A stretch of 64,000 nucleotides of DNA from Xenorhabdus vietnamensis (GCF_002127535.1 NZ_MUBJ01000016.1:1-64000), one strand, 5' to 3'. Positions 33,253 to 44,610 are shown, counted from the first letter of the stretch. The notes: generated from the letters alone by a model not told the origin. Made by a program: numbers and translations.

Positions 33253-33913
33253 TATTTGTTTCTATTTTTGTAGGGTTTCTCAGATATTATTTTTGTTTAA
33301 TTTATTGAATTTTATTTATTTTTTTGTTTTTTAGGGAAATCTGAGTTATCTGCTTTTTTGTTGGAAATGTGAGGTAAGTCGATTTAATTTACAGAAGTTA
33401 TTTTGTTATTAATAATATAATTATTTCCAAAATAGTTTTGTATGTAATTAAGTTTATCGGGTTATAAATGCCTTTTCATAATAGTGATACATTTAGGGCT
33501 TGAAGCTCCCTTACTCCTCGCGGTGCTAGGAGTAAGAAAGTGATCTGGCATTTTGGGAACTTATTTATAACCATTTATATTATTAATCAAAACTAATCCC
33601 ATATATTTTATAGGTAAAAATATTTATTCCCTATTGTGGAAAATGTTCAGCTATGATGCTATTCGCCAACGGAATAAACGTTTACTCATATCTTGATCTT
33701 TTGCGTTGTAGGTAATAAATGTGCAAGATAAAGGGGATATTACAAAGTTCTAATCTTTAAATTATTAGCAAGTTAAATTTATTGATTTTATATCCAATTA
33801 TTTTCAGGTTGCAGCCAATAAATCTGCTACCTGAAAGAATGAAGGGTATATCAGTTTTCATATATCTATTTTTTATCTATCTGGCTGAAAAAAGGCTTAA
33901 TGGGAGATGAATT
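33253..33913. other. AT-rich intergenic region with hairpin
   Basis: About 660 bp beyond the Fur box. It contains a perfect 9-bp stem CTTACTCCT / AGGAGTAAG with a 9-nt loop at 33510-33536, preceded by a GC-richer patch that differs from the surrounding AT-rich DNA. No gene is seen. The right end holds the promoter of the acetyltransferase gene. Confidence 0.45.
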
Positions 33914-34678
33914 ATGAAAGCAGAAATCATTATTCAATCTGCTGAAGAAAGGACAGATCTTGATGATGCAATAGGAGAGCTTATTGGTAACAATTGGCCT
34001 CTGTTTATGAATTATGATGCTGTAGCTGAAAAACATTGGGACAAATTATACGAGCCTGGTTTCAGCCATTTTCAAAAATTCGCCATCTTGAAACAAGGTA
34101 AAGAAGAACGTCTTATTGGCCTGTTTAACTCAATTCCTTTTCCTTGGGAAAATCATTCATTAGATCAGTTACCTGATGAAGGATGGGATGCAGTATTAGA
34201 GGCCGGTGGAGCAGCGAAAGGAAAAGTACACGCCAATATGGTGTCTGCTCTGGGGATGACGGTTGATCCTGAGTTCAGGGGGCAAAATATTCCTGCTTTA
34301 TTGATCAACAGCTTGAAACAAACAGCCCGGGATGAAGGATTACAGGGGCTTGTGGTTCCTGTCAGGCCGAGTCTGAAAAGCAAATATCCTCTACAAGATT
34401 TTATCGAATATTGTGGTTGGAAAAATGACAAAGGCGAGCCATTTGACCCGTGGATCCGCATACATTGCCGTTTGGGCGCAAAAATTATCAAGCCAGCCCT
34501 TCGATCCATGGATATTTACGGTACATTGGAACAATGGCAGGAATGGACTGGCCTGAAATTTCCACAAAGCGGTGAATATATCATTCCGGGGGGTTTAGTG
34601 CCGTTGGTAGTGGATATTGAAAAACAGATGGCTTATTACATTGAACCAAATCTGTGGATGTATCACGGCCTTGATTAA
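33914..34678 (+). CDS. GNAT-fold acetyltransferase-like protein
   Basis: 254 aa. The central part carries a GNAT motif A-like acetyl-CoA site, [20 protein letters not shown], with GQ replacing the usual R/Q-x-x-[22 protein letters not shown] follows. Most Enterobacterales fdhD neighbourhoods, as I recall them, lack this gene. It is convergent with fdhD, the two stop codons overlapping by 4 bp. Substrate unknown; the fold assignment is moderately sure. Confidence 0.65.
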   Translation: MKAEIIIQSAEERTDLDDAIGELIGNNWPLFMNYDAVAEKHWDKLYEPGFSHFQKFAILKQGKEERLIGLFNSIPFPWENHSLDQLPDEGWDAVLEAGGAAKGKVHANMVSALGMTVDPEFRGQNIPALLINSLKQTARDEGLQGLVVPVRPSLKSKYPLQDFIEYCGWKNDKGEPFDPWIRIHCRLGAKIIKPALRSMDIYGTLEQWQEWTGLKFPQSGEYIIPGGLVPLVVDIEKQMAYYIEPNLWMYHGLD

Positions 34679-35520
34679 TCCAAAATTCGCTGCGGATGGG
34701 TATACACGGTTGCCCGTCCTGGCTTACAAAATCCGACTAATGTTAAATTGCATTTCTGCGCGACTTCAATGGCGAGCGAGGTTGCAGCAGAAACGGCAAA
34801 TAAAATTTCCGTGCCACAATTGGCTGATTTTTGCACCATTTCATAACTGGCACGGCTGGAAATCAATATAGCACCTTGTTGCCATCCGGTTTTTGCCCGC
34901 ATTCCCAGTAACTTATCCAGTGCAACATGGCGGCCGACATCTTCACAGCCACCAAGCAGTTTTCCCTCTGGATCAATCCAGCCTGCCGCATGGGTACAGC
35001 CAGTCAGTGAGCCGATGTCTTGAACACGCGGTAATTGGGCAAGTGCAGTGTCAAGGCGAGAAAGAGAAAACGTTTGGGTGAAAGGTAAAGGCGTAATTGG
35101 GCGAAAGATCTCTGTCAGTTGTTCCGTACCGCAGATACCGCAGCCGGTTCGCCCCGCCATACTGCGTCGGCGTTCTTTTAATCCGGCAAAACGGCGGCTG
35201 GAAAGTTCAATATGCAATTCAATGCCACCATGACAGCTAACCACCGAATCAATACCCCGAATTTCTTGCGGAGACGTGATAATCCCTTCCGATAATGAAA
35301 AACCGATGGCGAAATAATCGAGATCCTTTGGGCTGGCCATCATCACGACATGAGAAATACCGTTATAGATCAATGCAACAGGGACTTCCTCTGCTACCCA
35401 ATCCAGCCTTGAACTGCTCAATTGATCACTTTGTTTCGCATTTTTTTGTTGCACATTGAGGCGAAAAGCACCGTTGATTCCTTCCATGGTTAACCCATTT
35501 TCTGACCTTGCATCATTCAT
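34675..35520 (-). CDS. fdhD: Formate dehydrogenase sulfurtransferase FdhD
   Basis: 281 aa (E. coli 277). It transfers sulfur from IscS to the molybdenum cofactor of formate dehydrogenases. The essential CGxCG motif is at residues 127-131 (RTGCGICG). Other conserved stretches are [34 protein letters not shown] and [13 protein letters not shown]. It is divergent from fdoG, as in E. coli, so both may share a regulatory region. Confidence 0.95.
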   Translation of the reverse strand: MNDARSENGLTMEGINGAFRLNVQQKNAKQSDQLSSSRLDWVAEEVPVALIYNGISHVVMMASPKDLDYFAIGFSLSEGIITSPQEIRGIDSVVSCHGGIELHIELSSRRFAGLKERRRSMAGRTGCGICGTEQLTEIFRPITPLPFTQTFSLSRLDTALAQLPRVQDIGSLTGCTHAAGWIDPEGKLLGGCEDVGRHVALDKLLGMRAKTGWQQGAILISSRASYEMVQKSANCGTEILFAVSAATSLAIEVAQKCNLTLVGFCKPGRATVYTHPQRILD

Positions 35521-35691
35521 TAGTGAATTCCCCAGTAGATTGATTCATAATACTGTTTGTGTGGATTTATAGCAGACAGTGTCCAGAATCAAAAATGATT
35601 CATCAAATTATTACCAAATGTTGTTTTATCACCCAAGAATATTTTGATAAGAAGCAAGTGTTAATAAGCAATGTGAGTGAGGAGATCCCCC

Positions 35692-38600
35692 ATGCAAGTC
35701 AGCAGAAGGCAGTTCTTTAAGATCTGTGCTGGTGGTATGGTGGGTACGACGGCAGCAGCATTGGGGTTTGCCCCAACCGCAGCGATTGCACAAACACGTA
35801 ACTACAAATTGCTGCGTGCACGTGAAACCCGAAATACCTGCACATACTGCTCTGTCGGTTGTGGATTATTGATGTACAGCCTCGGTGATGGCGCCAAAAA
35901 TGCCAAATCTACTATTTTTCATATCGAAGGGGACCCGGACCATCCCGTAAACCGTGGTGCTCTATGCCCTAAAGGTGCCGGATTGGTGGATTTTGTTCAC
36001 AGCAAAAATCGCCTGCACTATCCGGAATATCGTGCTCCTGGCTCCAATCAATGGCAGCGAATAAGCTGGAATGAAGCTTTTGATCGTATCGCGAGATTGA
36101 TGAAACAAGACCGCGATGCCAATTTCGTTAAAACCAATCAAGATGGTGTGACGGTTAACCGTTGGCTGACCACGGGCATGTTGTGTGCCTCTGCGGCCAG
36201 CAATGAAACTGGTTTTTTATCGCAGAAATTTAGTCGCGCTCTCGGCATGCTTGCCGTAGACAACCAGGCGCGTGTCTGACACGGACCAACGGTAGCAAGT
36301 CTTGCTCCAACATTTGGTCGCGGTGCGATGACCAACCACTGGGTGGACATTAAGAATGCGAATTTAATTGTCGTGATGGGCGGGAATGCTGCTGAAGCAC
36401 ATCCTGTCGGTTTCCGTTGGGCGATGGAAGCCAAAATTCACAACAAGGCCAAATTGATTGTTATTGATCCCCGCTTTACTCGTACGGCATCTGTGGCGGA
36501 TTTCTACACGCCTATCCGTTCCGGTACAGATATTACCTTTCTGTCAGGTGTGATTTTATACCTGATGACCAATGAAAAGATTAATCGTGAATATGTTGAG
36601 GCTTACACCAATGCCAGTCTGATTGTGCGGGAAGATTTCTCGTTCAATGATGGCCTGTTCAGCGGCTATGATGCTGAAAATCGTAAGTACGATAAAACGA
36701 CATGGAACTATGAGCTGGATGAAAATGGTTTCGCCAAACGTGATAAAACTCTGACCCATCCGCGTTGTGTCTGGAATCTGTTGAAGACCCATGTCAGCCG
36801 TTATACACCGGATGTCGTGACTGATATCTGTGGTACGCCAAAGGAAGATTTTCTCAAGGTATGTGAGTATCTGGCTGAAACCAGTGTGAAAGACAAAACG
36901 ACTTCTTTCCTGTATGCACTGGGCTGGACGCAACATTCTATCGGCGCGCAGAATATCCGCACGATGGCTATTATCCAATTGTTGCTCGGCAATATGGGCA
37001 TGGCAGGCGGCGGCATTAATGCACTGCGCGGCCACTCCAATATTCAGGGACTGACAGATTTGGGGTTACTGTCCCAGAGCCTGCCGGGTTATCTCTCCCT
37101 GCCATCGGAAAAACAGGCCGATTTGCAAACCTATTTGCAGGCTAATACCCCAAAAGCCACAGTTTCAGGACAGGTTAACTATTGGTCAAATTATCCGAAG
37201 TTTTTTGTCAGCCTGATGAAGAGTTTCTATGGTGACAATGCCCGTAAAGAGAATGATTGGGGCTTTGATCTGTTGCCGAAGTGGGATAAACCTTACGATG
37301 TTCTGCAATATTTTGAAATGATGTCGAAAGGGGAAGTCAATGGCTATATCTGTCAGGGCTTCAATCCAATAGCATCATTCCCGAACAAGAACAAAGTTGT
37401 TGCTGCGTTATCGAAGCTGAAATTCTTGGTCACGGTTGATCCACTCAGTACTGAAACGTCATCATTCTGGCAAAATCATGGTGAATTCAATGATGTTGAT
37501 TCTGCTGCCATTCAGACCGAAGTCTTCCGTCTGCCATGCTGCTGTTTTGCGGAAGAAAACGGCTCGATAGTCAATTCAGCCCGCTGGCTGCAATGGCACT
37601 GGAAAGGCGCGGATGCACCAGGGGAGGCGATTGGGGATGGCGAAATTCTGTCGGGCATCTTCAAGCGTTTGCGTGATCTGTATCGCGAGGAAGGTGGTGC
37701 GGCACCAGAACAAGTGTTGAGCATGACATGGGATTACTTTGATCCGGATGCCCCAACACCGGAAGAGGTGGCTCAGGAAAATAATGGTCACGCTTTGGCT
37801 GACTTACTGGATGCCGATGGCAATCTGTTGGTGAAAAAAGGTCAGAAATTATCCTCTTTCGCACAACTGCGCGATGATGGCACAACCGCCAGCGGTTGCT
37901 GGATTTTTGCCGGAAGCTGGACACCGGAAGGTAACCAAATGGCACGCCGCGATAATGCTGATCCATCCGGCATGGGTAATACACTGGGTTGGGCATGGGC
38001 ATGGCCTCTGAACCGCCGCATTCTATATAACCGTGCATCTGCCGACCCACAGGGTAATCCGTGGGACCCTAAACGCCAATTGATTGCATGGGATGGCGAT
38101 AAATGGAGTGGGGTGGATATTCCAGATTACAGCAATGCGGCTCCTGGAATGGATGTAGGGCCATTTATTATGCAGCCAGAAGGCATGGGACGTCTGTTCG
38201 CCATCGACAAAATGGCAGAAGGGCCGTTCCCTGAGCATTACGAACCATTTGAAACACCATTGGGAACTAACCCGTTGCATCCGAATGTGGTTTCCAATCC
38301 GGCCGCTCGTGTGTTCAAGAGCGATTTTGAGACAATGGGCAAGGCCGATAAATTCCCTTACGTGGGAACCACTTACCGTCTTACTGAACATTTCCATTTC
38401 TGGACAAAACATGCGTTGCTGAACGCCATTGCCCAACCAGAGCAGTTTGTGGAAATTGGTGAACGGTTGGCGGCAGAGAAAGGCATCAAACAGGGTGATA
38501 CCGTCAAAGTCAGCTCTAATCGTGGCTATATCAAGGCCAAAGCGGTGGTGACTAAACGTATTCGTACCTTGAATGTTCACGGCCGAGAAGTGGATACCAT

Positions 38601-38739
38601 CGGTATTCCGATTCACTGGGGTTTTGAGGGAGCGGCGAAGAAAGGGTTCCTTGCGAATACCCTGACGCCGTTTGTCGGTGATGCCAATACGCACACACCG
38701 GAATTCAAAGCGTTTCTGGTTAATGTGGAAAAGGTGTAG
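35692..38739 (+). CDS. fdoG: Formate dehydrogenase-O/N major subunit, selenoprotein
   Basis: 1015 aa (E. coli 1016) with an in-frame UGA at 36277-36279 read as selenocysteine 196 (VUHGP, as in E. coli FdnG/FdoG). The start ATG 35692 begins MQVSRRQFFKICAGG, a Tat signal with the twin-arginine SRRQFF; the upstream in-frame GTG is unlikely. A [4Fe-4S] site CTYCSVGCG is near residue 50, and the molybdopterin-guanine-dinucleotide regions follow. It oxidises formate to CO2 in the periplasm. Naive translation would split it into 200-aa and 803-aa pieces, and both are in the same frame. Choosing fdo over fdn rests on the fdhD/fdhE neighbours. Confidence 0.96.
36277..36319 (+). promoter_or_regulatory. 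Bacterial SECIS element with UGA-Sec codon
   Basis: After the TGA at 36277-36279 the RNA folds into a lower stem GACCAA / TTGGTC (36284-36289 with 36314-36319). An apical stem AGCA / TGCT (36294-36297 with 36303-36306) holds an AGTCT loop containing the GU that SelB recognises. Spacing from UGA to loop matches bacterial SECIS elements. Confidence 0.9.
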
Positions 38740-38751
38740 AGGCGAAAAATC

Positions 38752-39678
38752 ATGTCATTGCAATCTCAAGACATTATTCGTCGATCCGCCACCAATTCAC
38801 TGACTCCCGCGCCTCGTGTGCGGGATTACCAGCAAGAAGTGGCAAAGTTGATCGATGTGACGACCTGTATCGGCTGTAAAGCGTGTCAGGTGGCTTGTTC
38901 AGAATGGAACGACATTCGTGATGAAATCGGGCACAACGTTGGTGTTTATGACAATCCGGCCGATCTGACGGCGAAGTCATGGACTGTGATGCGATTTTCC
39001 GAAGTGGAGGAAAATGGCAAACTGGAATGGCTGATCCGTAAGGATGGCTGTATGCACTGTGCTGATCCGGGATGCCTGAAAGCCTGCCCGGCGGAAGGGG
39101 CGATTATTCAGTATGCCAATGGCATTGTTGATTTTCAGTCAGAGCACTGCATTGGCTGCGGCTATTGCATTGCGGGCTGTCCATTCAATGTGCCGCGTAT
39201 CAACAAAGAAGATAATCGCGCCTACAAATGTACTCTGTGCGTTGACCGTGTTGGTGTGGGACAGGAACCGGCTTGTGTGAAAACTTGCCCAACGGGGGCG
39301 ATTCATTTTGGCAGTAAACAGGATATGAAAGCACTGGCGGCAGAGCGGGTTGAGGAACTTAACGGGCGTGGCTATGAAAATGCGGGTTTGTACGATCCCG
39401 AAGGCGTAGGTGGAACCCATGTCATGTACGTGCTGCACCATGCCAACAAGCCGCAGCTCTATCATGGGTTACCGGATAATCCCAGTATCAGCCCGACCAT
39501 CACATTCTGGAAAGGTATCTGGAAGCCATTGGCCGCGATTGGTTTTGCCGCTACTTTTGCTGCTTCTCTTTTCCATTATGTGGGTATTGGCCCGAACCGG
39601 GTTTCCAAAGAAGAGGAAGAGAGCGCTCTTAAAGATATTGATTCGAATAGGGCAAACAATGAGGGGGTGAAGAAATGA
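38752..39678 (+). CDS. fdoH: Formate dehydrogenase iron-sulfur subunit
   Basis: 308 aa (E. coli 300). Four ferredoxin-type [4Fe-4S] motifs are visible in order: [42 protein letters not shown] and CTLCV...CVKTCP. A C-terminal transmembrane helix (about residues 255-275) anchors it. It carries electrons from FdoG to the cytochrome subunit. Its stop overlaps the fdoI start by 4 bp. Confidence 0.95.
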   Translation: MSLQSQDIIRRSATNSLTPAPRVRDYQQEVAKLIDVTTCIGCKACQVACSEWNDIRDEIGHNVGVYDNPADLTAKSWTVMRFSEVEENGKLEWLIRKDGCMHCADPGCLKACPAEGAIIQYANGIVDFQSEHCIGCGYCIAGCPFNVPRINKEDNRAYKCTLCVDRVGVGQEPACVKTCPTGAIHFGSKQDMKALAAERVEELNGRGYENAGLYDPEGVGGTHVMYVLHHANKPQLYHGLPDNPSISPTITFWKGIWKPLAAIGFAATFAASLFHYVGIGPNRVSKEEEESALKDIDSNRANNEGVKK

Positions 39679-40316
39679 AAAAGCGTGACGATATCATTAT
39701 CCGCCATTCTCCGGTTGAACGAATCAATCATTGGGCGGTTGTTGTTTGTTTCCTGTTTACCGCCATTAGCGGATTGGGATTTTTCTTTCCTTCTCTGAAC
39801 TGGATGATGAATATCTTTGGTACACCACAGCTTTCACGGGTACTGCACCCATTTGTGGGTTCGGTGATGTTCTTCCTGTTTGTCTTTATGTTTTTCAGAT
39901 ATTTCAAACATAACCTGATCGACAGGGATGATCTCGAATGGGCGAAAAATATTCACAAAGTATTGCGTAATGAGGAAGCGGGGGATATAGGGCAGTACAA
40001 CCTCGGTCAGAAAGGGATTTACTGGTCAGTGAGTGCCTGCCTGTTTCTGTTGTTGATCAGCGGAATTATTATCTGGCGTCCTTACTTTGCGGAGTATTTC
40101 CCCATTCCATTGATCCGAATTGCTTTACTGGTTCACTCACTGGCAGCGATTGGCCTGATCCTGACTATTATCGTTCATGCTTATGCGGCGTTTTGGGTGA
40201 AGGGATCAGTGCGGGCAATGGTAGAAGGTTGGGTTACACGGGGCTGGGCGAAAAAACATCATCCACGTTGGTATCGTGAAATTGTGAAACAAGAACGGCA
40301 AAAAAAGAAAGAATAA
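39675..40316 (+). CDS. fdoI: Formate dehydrogenase cytochrome b556 subunit
   Basis: 213 aa (E. coli 211). Four transmembrane helices hold haem b. His-containing segments include [15 protein letters not shown] near the N-terminus, [13 protein letters not shown], and [21 protein letters not shown]. It passes electrons to quinone. The operon ends at a strong hairpin 6 bp after the stop, which separates it from fdhE. Confidence 0.94.
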   Translation: MKKRDDIIIRHSPVERINHWAVVVCFLFTAISGLGFFFPSLNWMMNIFGTPQLSRVLHPFVGSVMFFLFVFMFFRYFKHNLIDRDDLEWAKNIHKVLRNEEAGDIGQYNLGQKGIYWSVSACLFLLLISGIIIWRPYFAEYFPIPLIRIALLVHSLAAIGLILTIIVHAYAAFWVKGSVRAMVEGWVTRGWAKKHHPRWYREIVKQERQKKKE

Positions 40317-40321
40317 ATTTG

Positions 40322-40355
40322 AGGTAGGGTATTTTGTGTACCCTACCTTGTTTCT
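40322..40355 (+). terminator. Intrinsic terminator of fdoGHI
   Basis: A perfect 10-bp stem AGGTAGGGTA / TACCCTACCT (40322-40331 with 40339-40348) has a 7-nt loop and is followed by TGTTTCT. Confidence 0.85.
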
Positions 40356-40489
40356 ACTGTTCTTGTTTCCGTTACAACAACTGAATGTTAATTATGGGTA
40401 GGCCACGCGGACAGCCCGAAATCTGCGATGATTCAAGAGTGGTAGATATATTTTGATTAATAATTGTCAGAGCAAAAGATTGCAATTTG

Positions 40490-40502
40490 CGACAAATTGT
40501 CG
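40490..40502. promoter_or_regulatory. Palindromic operator of the toxin-antitoxin pair
   Basis: A perfect 13-nt palindrome CGACAAATTGTCG is followed at once by a -10-like GTATAT, about 50 bp before the antitoxin start. This is the usual place for antitoxin autoregulation. Function is inferred. Confidence 0.5.
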
Positions 40503-40553
40503 TATATTGCTGAATGTAATTTGTTTATTTCAGTAAAATAAAAGGGGCTCAAC

Positions 40554-40781
40554 ATGGCCATTAGCATCAGATTAGATGATGAATTTGTAGATGATGTTAG
40601 GATTCATGCAGAAGCATCGAGTAGAAGCGTTCCAAAGCAGATAGAGCACTGGGCTAAAATCGGTCGAATTGCAGAAGAGAATCCTGATCTGACTTATTCA
40701 TTCATCCATGAAATTTTACTAGCTCAAAAAGAAGTAGAATATGGGAGAATAAGCAAATATGTTAGAAGAACAAAAAAATAG
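40554..40781 (+). CDS. ParD-like type II antitoxin
   Basis: 75 aa. It starts MAISIRLDDEFVDDVRIHAE, a ribbon-helix-helix style N-terminus, with the ParD_like feature of a short SVPKQIEHWAKIGRIAEE helix. A good AGGGG site precedes the ATG. It overlaps the toxin gene by 23 bp, which suggests coupled translation. It would neutralise the toxin and repress the operon. Confidence 0.78.
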   Translation: MAISIRLDDEFVDDVRIHAEASSRSVPKQIEHWAKIGRIAEENPDLTYSFIHEILLAQKEVEYGRISKYVRRTKK

Positions 40782-41085
40782 TATTGAAGTTTATGAGACA
40801 AGACGATTTTCTAAGGCACTAAATAAACTACCAGAACAAATGTTGTATCTGGTAGAAAATGAAATTGAAAATATTATTAATAATCCCCAAATAGGTGAAA
40901 AGAAAAAAGGTGACCTTGATTTTCTTAGGGTACATAAATTTTCACTAAATAACCAATTAACGATGATTGGGTATCATTGGAAGGAAAATAAATTGGAACT
41001 ATGTCTACTTGATATAGGTGCTCATGAGAATTTCTACCCAGAACAAAAACGACACAGAAAATTAGACCTTAAACTTATTAAGTGA
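40759..41085 (+). CDS. RelE/ParE-family toxin
   Basis: 108 aa. The FSKALNKLPEQMLYLVENEIENI helical hairpin is followed by the family beta-sheet signature: RVHKFSLNNQ, then LTMIGYHW, LELCLLDIG and HENFYPE. RelE/ParE toxins either cleave mRNA on the ribosome or poison gyrase; the sequence alone does not say which. It is closed by a strong terminator at 41227-41265. Its position inside the formate dehydrogenase cluster indicates acquisition. Confidence 0.78.
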   Translation: MLEEQKNSIEVYETRRFSKALNKLPEQMLYLVENEIENIINNPQIGEKKKGDLDFLRVHKFSLNNQLTMIGYHWKENKLELCLLDIGAHENFYPEQKRHRKLDLKLIK

Positions 41086-41225
41086 TTTGCAATTACCGAT
41101 AAAAAAGTAGGTGGGATTGCAGTCCCATCTAAAAAATCATCCCGAAGCAGATAAGATTGGTAAGGTGAACGAGATCATGCTGATAATTGTTTACCAGAGT
41201 TGGCTTAAAAAGTGTGTCAACAATA

Positions 41226-41266
41226 AAAAAGCGCAAGGGATTATTTTCGAAACTCTTGCGCTTTTA
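41226..41266. terminator. Bidirectional intrinsic terminator
   Basis: A perfect 11-bp stem AAAAGCGCAAG / CTTGCGCTTTT (41227-41237 with 41255-41265) has A-rich and T-rich flanks, lying between the convergent toxin and pRiA4b-like genes. Confidence 0.88.
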
Positions 41267-41283
41267 CATATTGACTGAGATTT

Positions 41284-43365
41284 TTATTGATTGAATAGTG
41301 CCTTTAACCGCTTATTAGCCTGCTGTTTATCAAAAGGCTCTAATGATTCACTTGGGGATAACCCCGCAAACTCCAATTGTTCAGCTTCATCTTCCGTCAG
41401 GACTTTCTGTTTTCTCAGTTTGAGCAAATAATTCCAACTCCAAATGCCACCAGAATCTTCAGCCGGACAAATACCATTGCCTGCGGTCACTTCGGGCTGG
41501 AAAATGTCTTTTGGAAGCACTTTCTCGACTGTTATCTGGTGGAGCCAATCATCACCAAAGTCGTATTGGTAGCAGAGTTCGTCCCCAATATCATTCAGAA
41601 ATTCGCCGATGCACACTTGGTCATAATATTCTTCCGGGATGTCGGCACCTGCAATATTAAAACTGAATAGATGGGCGTTTTCCCAGCCCATGGTATTTTG
41701 TATCACGTCATGAAATTCGTTTAATGTCAGCTGATTGCTGACACGGACTCGGCGCCATACGGCCGGGCTGGCATCGAATAAATTCACTTTGAGAACCAAT
41801 CCTTGCGGTAGGATCTCCTCATCTTGTTCCATATAAAAATATTCAAAACTGATCTCAGCCAAAGTGTCAAATAAAGCAAATTTCTTACGATTTAGTGTGG
41901 GATCTCTGAGGGTATAAGCCAAATCTAAATATTGATCCACCAAATGAGGTTCTTGTGGTGGCAGTCTATATTGCTCAATTGTAGCGGAATAAGCCAAGCG
42001 TTCAGAAAACAGCTCCCGGTTTGCGTAGTAATAGGACTTTAATAAATCTTTGGGTTTTTTCGCCTTTAACAAACATTCTTCCGGTGCCAGCCAACTCAGT
42101 ATTAATGGTGAACCCATAGTGAGGCCGAGGCGGTTCTGCGTTTGTCGTTGCGGATTAACTTGATAGCCCAGTTTTTGGCTCCAGTGTTCAAGTTTAAATT
42201 CTTCTGGCTGTGTCCATTCGAAGGGAAGTTGTGACAACCAATAAAGTGAGTAAAGCTCAATAGGCGTTTTTTTGTTTAGCTGGACTGAAAGTATCCACGG
42301 TAAAATCTGTTGCAGCCAGTCAGAAGAAACGGGGGTAAAGTCAATACTCGCGTCATGAGAGCGCACTTCTTCAATCAATTCGGGGATTGTTCGGTCAGGA
42401 GCAAGATTCAGTAAGCTCTCGCGGATACCAGATTTAAAATCCAGCATCATATTCATTTGGTATTCCTGCCCGTCCAGTGTGATTGTCATCATCATGCTGG
42501 CACAGTCATTTCCATCAACATGGGTGACATATAATTCATGTATCACAGCGGGTTCCCGAACTGCATGAATTGTATGGTGTGCCATTGCCCTTTTTTTCCA
42601 GCGTTTAAAACAAGAATGAATGGAAGGATGGCGATTGAATCGGGCACACAGATTGATAAGTTGTATATAGGATAGGTTTGCCCATGCAGAAGAAGGACAA
42701 TCGTCCAATGCTTGTGCACTGGCGAGGGCAACCGGTTCCTCAAAGTATTGGGTCAGTAGAAGCAGGGCATCTATACCCCACGGATATCGGGCTATTTCTG
42801 AAAATAGGTGGATTAAGCCATCATGGGGAACCACGGAAAAACCGTTTTCAAAAAATTCGAGAAACTCAAGGCCGGACTGAATTTGAATATTTTCAAATAA
42901 TTGTCTTAAATCTGGGGGAGTTGAAGGAAATGGGGTGATGTTGGTGTTATCAGCATATTTGGGAGCGCCCAGCAGTTGGGAGATGTCAGTATTGATATGA
43001 AACTGATGTTTTTTCAAGCTCGATATACATAACAGTACACCTTCATTGTTGAGTTCGAAATTTTCGTTGGCATAAACCAGAATTTGTTCAATGCTCTCTT
43101 CAAGCTGTTGTTTGTCTTCAGCAGACAATTTGTTTGCTGTTAATGCAAGTTCCGCTGTGGCAATGTTAACCCAGTTGTTAATGCTGTCTCCCATCTCGGT
43201 CATCATTTCTTCAGGTAGGGTCAGCACCAAGCTTATCAATAAGAATACGTTCTCAGTATCGGAAAACCACCCCATTTGTGTTTGGGATAAGATGCGTTTT
43301 TTCTCAGGGGTATGGGCGTATTTTTCTATTGCAGACAGCAATTTTTCGGGTGTTAGTTTCATCAT
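41284..43365 (-). CDS. Plasmid pRiA4b ORF-3-like domain protein
   Basis: 693 aa from the ATG at 43365 (a TTG three bases earlier is in frame). The C-terminal part (about 515-650) matches the PRiA4_ORF3 fold: LKVNLFDASPAVWRRVRV, then FHDVIQNTMGWENAHLFSF and YDFGDDWLHQITVEKV. The N-terminal 500 residues are mostly helical and carry no motif I recognise. Domain family members occur on plasmids and in accessory regions, with no established function. It lies between the toxin-antitoxin pair and fdhE, on the opposite strand, interrupting the fdo-fdhE order. Confidence 0.75.
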   Translation of the reverse strand: MMKLTPEKLLSAIEKYAHTPEKKRILSQTQMGWFSDTENVFLLISLVLTLPEEMMTEMGDSINNWVNIATAELALTANKLSAEDKQQLEESIEQILVYANENFELNNEGVLLCISSLKKHQFHINTDISQLLGAPKYADNTNITPFPSTPPDLRQLFENIQIQSGLEFLEFFENGFSVVPHDGLIHLFSEIARYPWGIDALLLLTQYFEEPVALASAQALDDCPSSAWANLSYIQLINLCARFNRHPSIHSCFKRWKKRAMAHHTIHAVREPAVIHELYVTHVDGNDCASMMMTITLDGQEYQMNMMLDFKSGIRESLLNLAPDRTIPELIEEVRSHDASIDFTPVSSDWLQQILPWILSVQLNKKTPIELYSLYWLSQLPFEWTQPEEFKLEHWSQKLGYQVNPQRQTQNRLGLTMGSPLILSWLAPEECLLKAKKPKDLLKSYYYANRELFSERLAYSATIEQYRLPPQEPHLVDQYLDLAYTLRDPTLNRKKFALFDTLAEISFEYFYMEQDEEILPQGLVLKVNLFDASPAVWRRVRVSNQLTLNEFHDVIQNTMGWENAHLFSFNIAGADIPEEYYDQVCIGEFLNDIGDELCYQYDFGDDWLHQITVEKVLPKDIFQPEVTAGNGICPAEDSGGIWSWNYLLKLRKQKVLTEDEAEQLEFAGLSPSESLEPFDKQQANKRLKALFNQ

Positions 43366-43656
43366 CAATCTCTTCAGTTATAGATATTTCAACCAAGAAG
43401 AGCGCTCATTACTATGCAGTCAAATACACCCTTCTCCTCTTGTGATCACTAATAGTCTAACTTGAATCTTTGTAAGGTTAGTAAACTTGTGCTGAATTTT
43501 ATATAAGTTACTTTCCCATTCACTGTTTTCCAGGCTGCAACTTGGAATCTATTGGATATACTGCAATGCCCACTCCACTGTCCGGCAAGGTAAGATGGCT
43601 GGAGACTTATGCATCAATATAGCAGGCGTATAAACATAACAGGAAAGGTTAAGAGA

Positions 43657-44592
43657 ATGAGTATTCGCATTGTTCCTAAAGAGCAGCTAGTCAAAGAGCG
43701 AGTGAATGAAAGATCTGCTGGTTTTATTCCTCCGTTGTTGTTTGCCAACCTGAAAAACTTGTATCAGCAGCGTGCTGAACGTTTGAAAACGTTGGCAACA
43801 GAAAGCAATCCATTTTCAAGTTACCTGAATTTTGCGGCAGAAATTGCGCAGGCACAGCAAAAGGCGTTGTATGACAACCCGCTGGATATGGAATTGGATG
43901 AGCTTCTTCGTCATTATTCCCAACAAGAGAATCTTGTCCCGCTGGATTGTAAAACATTGCGTCGTACTCAGCACTGGCAAAATATCCTGCATTCCCTGAT
44001 TGCGGAATTACTGCCAGCCGTACCCGAACATGTGAAACCTGCCCTCGAAAATCTGGCAAAGAATTCAGCACAAGAATTGGAAGAGATGGCGAGTGCGTTG
44101 CTCAATAACGAATTCAGCAGGGTTAGTGCTGATCAGGCGGTGTTTGTCTGGGCGGCGTTATCCGTGTATTGGGCACAAATGGCCAGTTTGATCCCCGGAA
44201 AAGCACGGGCAGAATATGGCGAACACCGCCAGTTTTGCCCAGTGTGTGGCAGCATGCCTGTTGCCAGTGTGGTGCAAATCGGCACCAGTCAGGGGCTGCG
44301 TTACTTGCATTGTAATCTGTGTGAAAGCGAATGGCATGTTGTTCGAATCAAATGCAGTAACTGCGAGCAGACCCGGGATTTGAATTATTGGTCTTTGGAG
44401 AGTGAGCAAGCGGCAATTAAGGCAGAAAGCTGTGGTGATTGTGGCAGTTATCTCAAAATTCTGTATCAGGAAAAAGATCCGAATGTAGATGCTGTGGCAG
44501 ATGATCTGGCGTCATTGATTCTGGATGCCAAGATGGAAGAAGAAGGTTTTGCCCGCAGTAGCCTGAATCCTTTTCTGTTTCCCAACGAATAA
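43657..44592 (+). CDS. fdhE: Formate dehydrogenase accessory protein FdhE
   Basis: 311 aa (E. coli 309). The frame opens earlier, but the ATG 43657 begins [18 protein letters not shown] as in homologues. Four CxxC rubredoxin-like pairs (CPVC, CNLC, CSNC, CGDC) lie between about residues 185 and 270. It is needed to mature or protect the periplasmic formate dehydrogenases. It is 18 bp upstream of selA and likely cotranscribed with it. Confidence 0.94.
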   Translation: MSIRIVPKEQLVKERVNERSAGFIPPLLFANLKNLYQQRAERLKTLATESNPFSSYLNFAAEIAQAQQKALYDNPLDMELDELLRHYSQQENLVPLDCKTLRRTQHWQNILHSLIAELLPAVPEHVKPALENLAKNSAQELEEMASALLNNEFSRVSADQAVFVWAALSVYWAQMASLIPGKARAEYGEHRQFCPVCGSMPVASVVQIGTSQGLRYLHCNLCESEWHVVRIKCSNCEQTRDLNYWSLESEQAAIKAESCGDCGSYLKILYQEKDPNVDAVADDLASLILDAKMEEEGFARSSLNPFLFPNE

Positions 44593-44610
44593 AAAGTAAC
44601 GGGGGACGCG

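Noticed and set aside
36328-38739. Second, separate formate dehydrogenase gene starting at 36328
   Set aside because: It is the same frame after the selenocysteine UGA with a SECIS element, so it is one gene with the upstream part.
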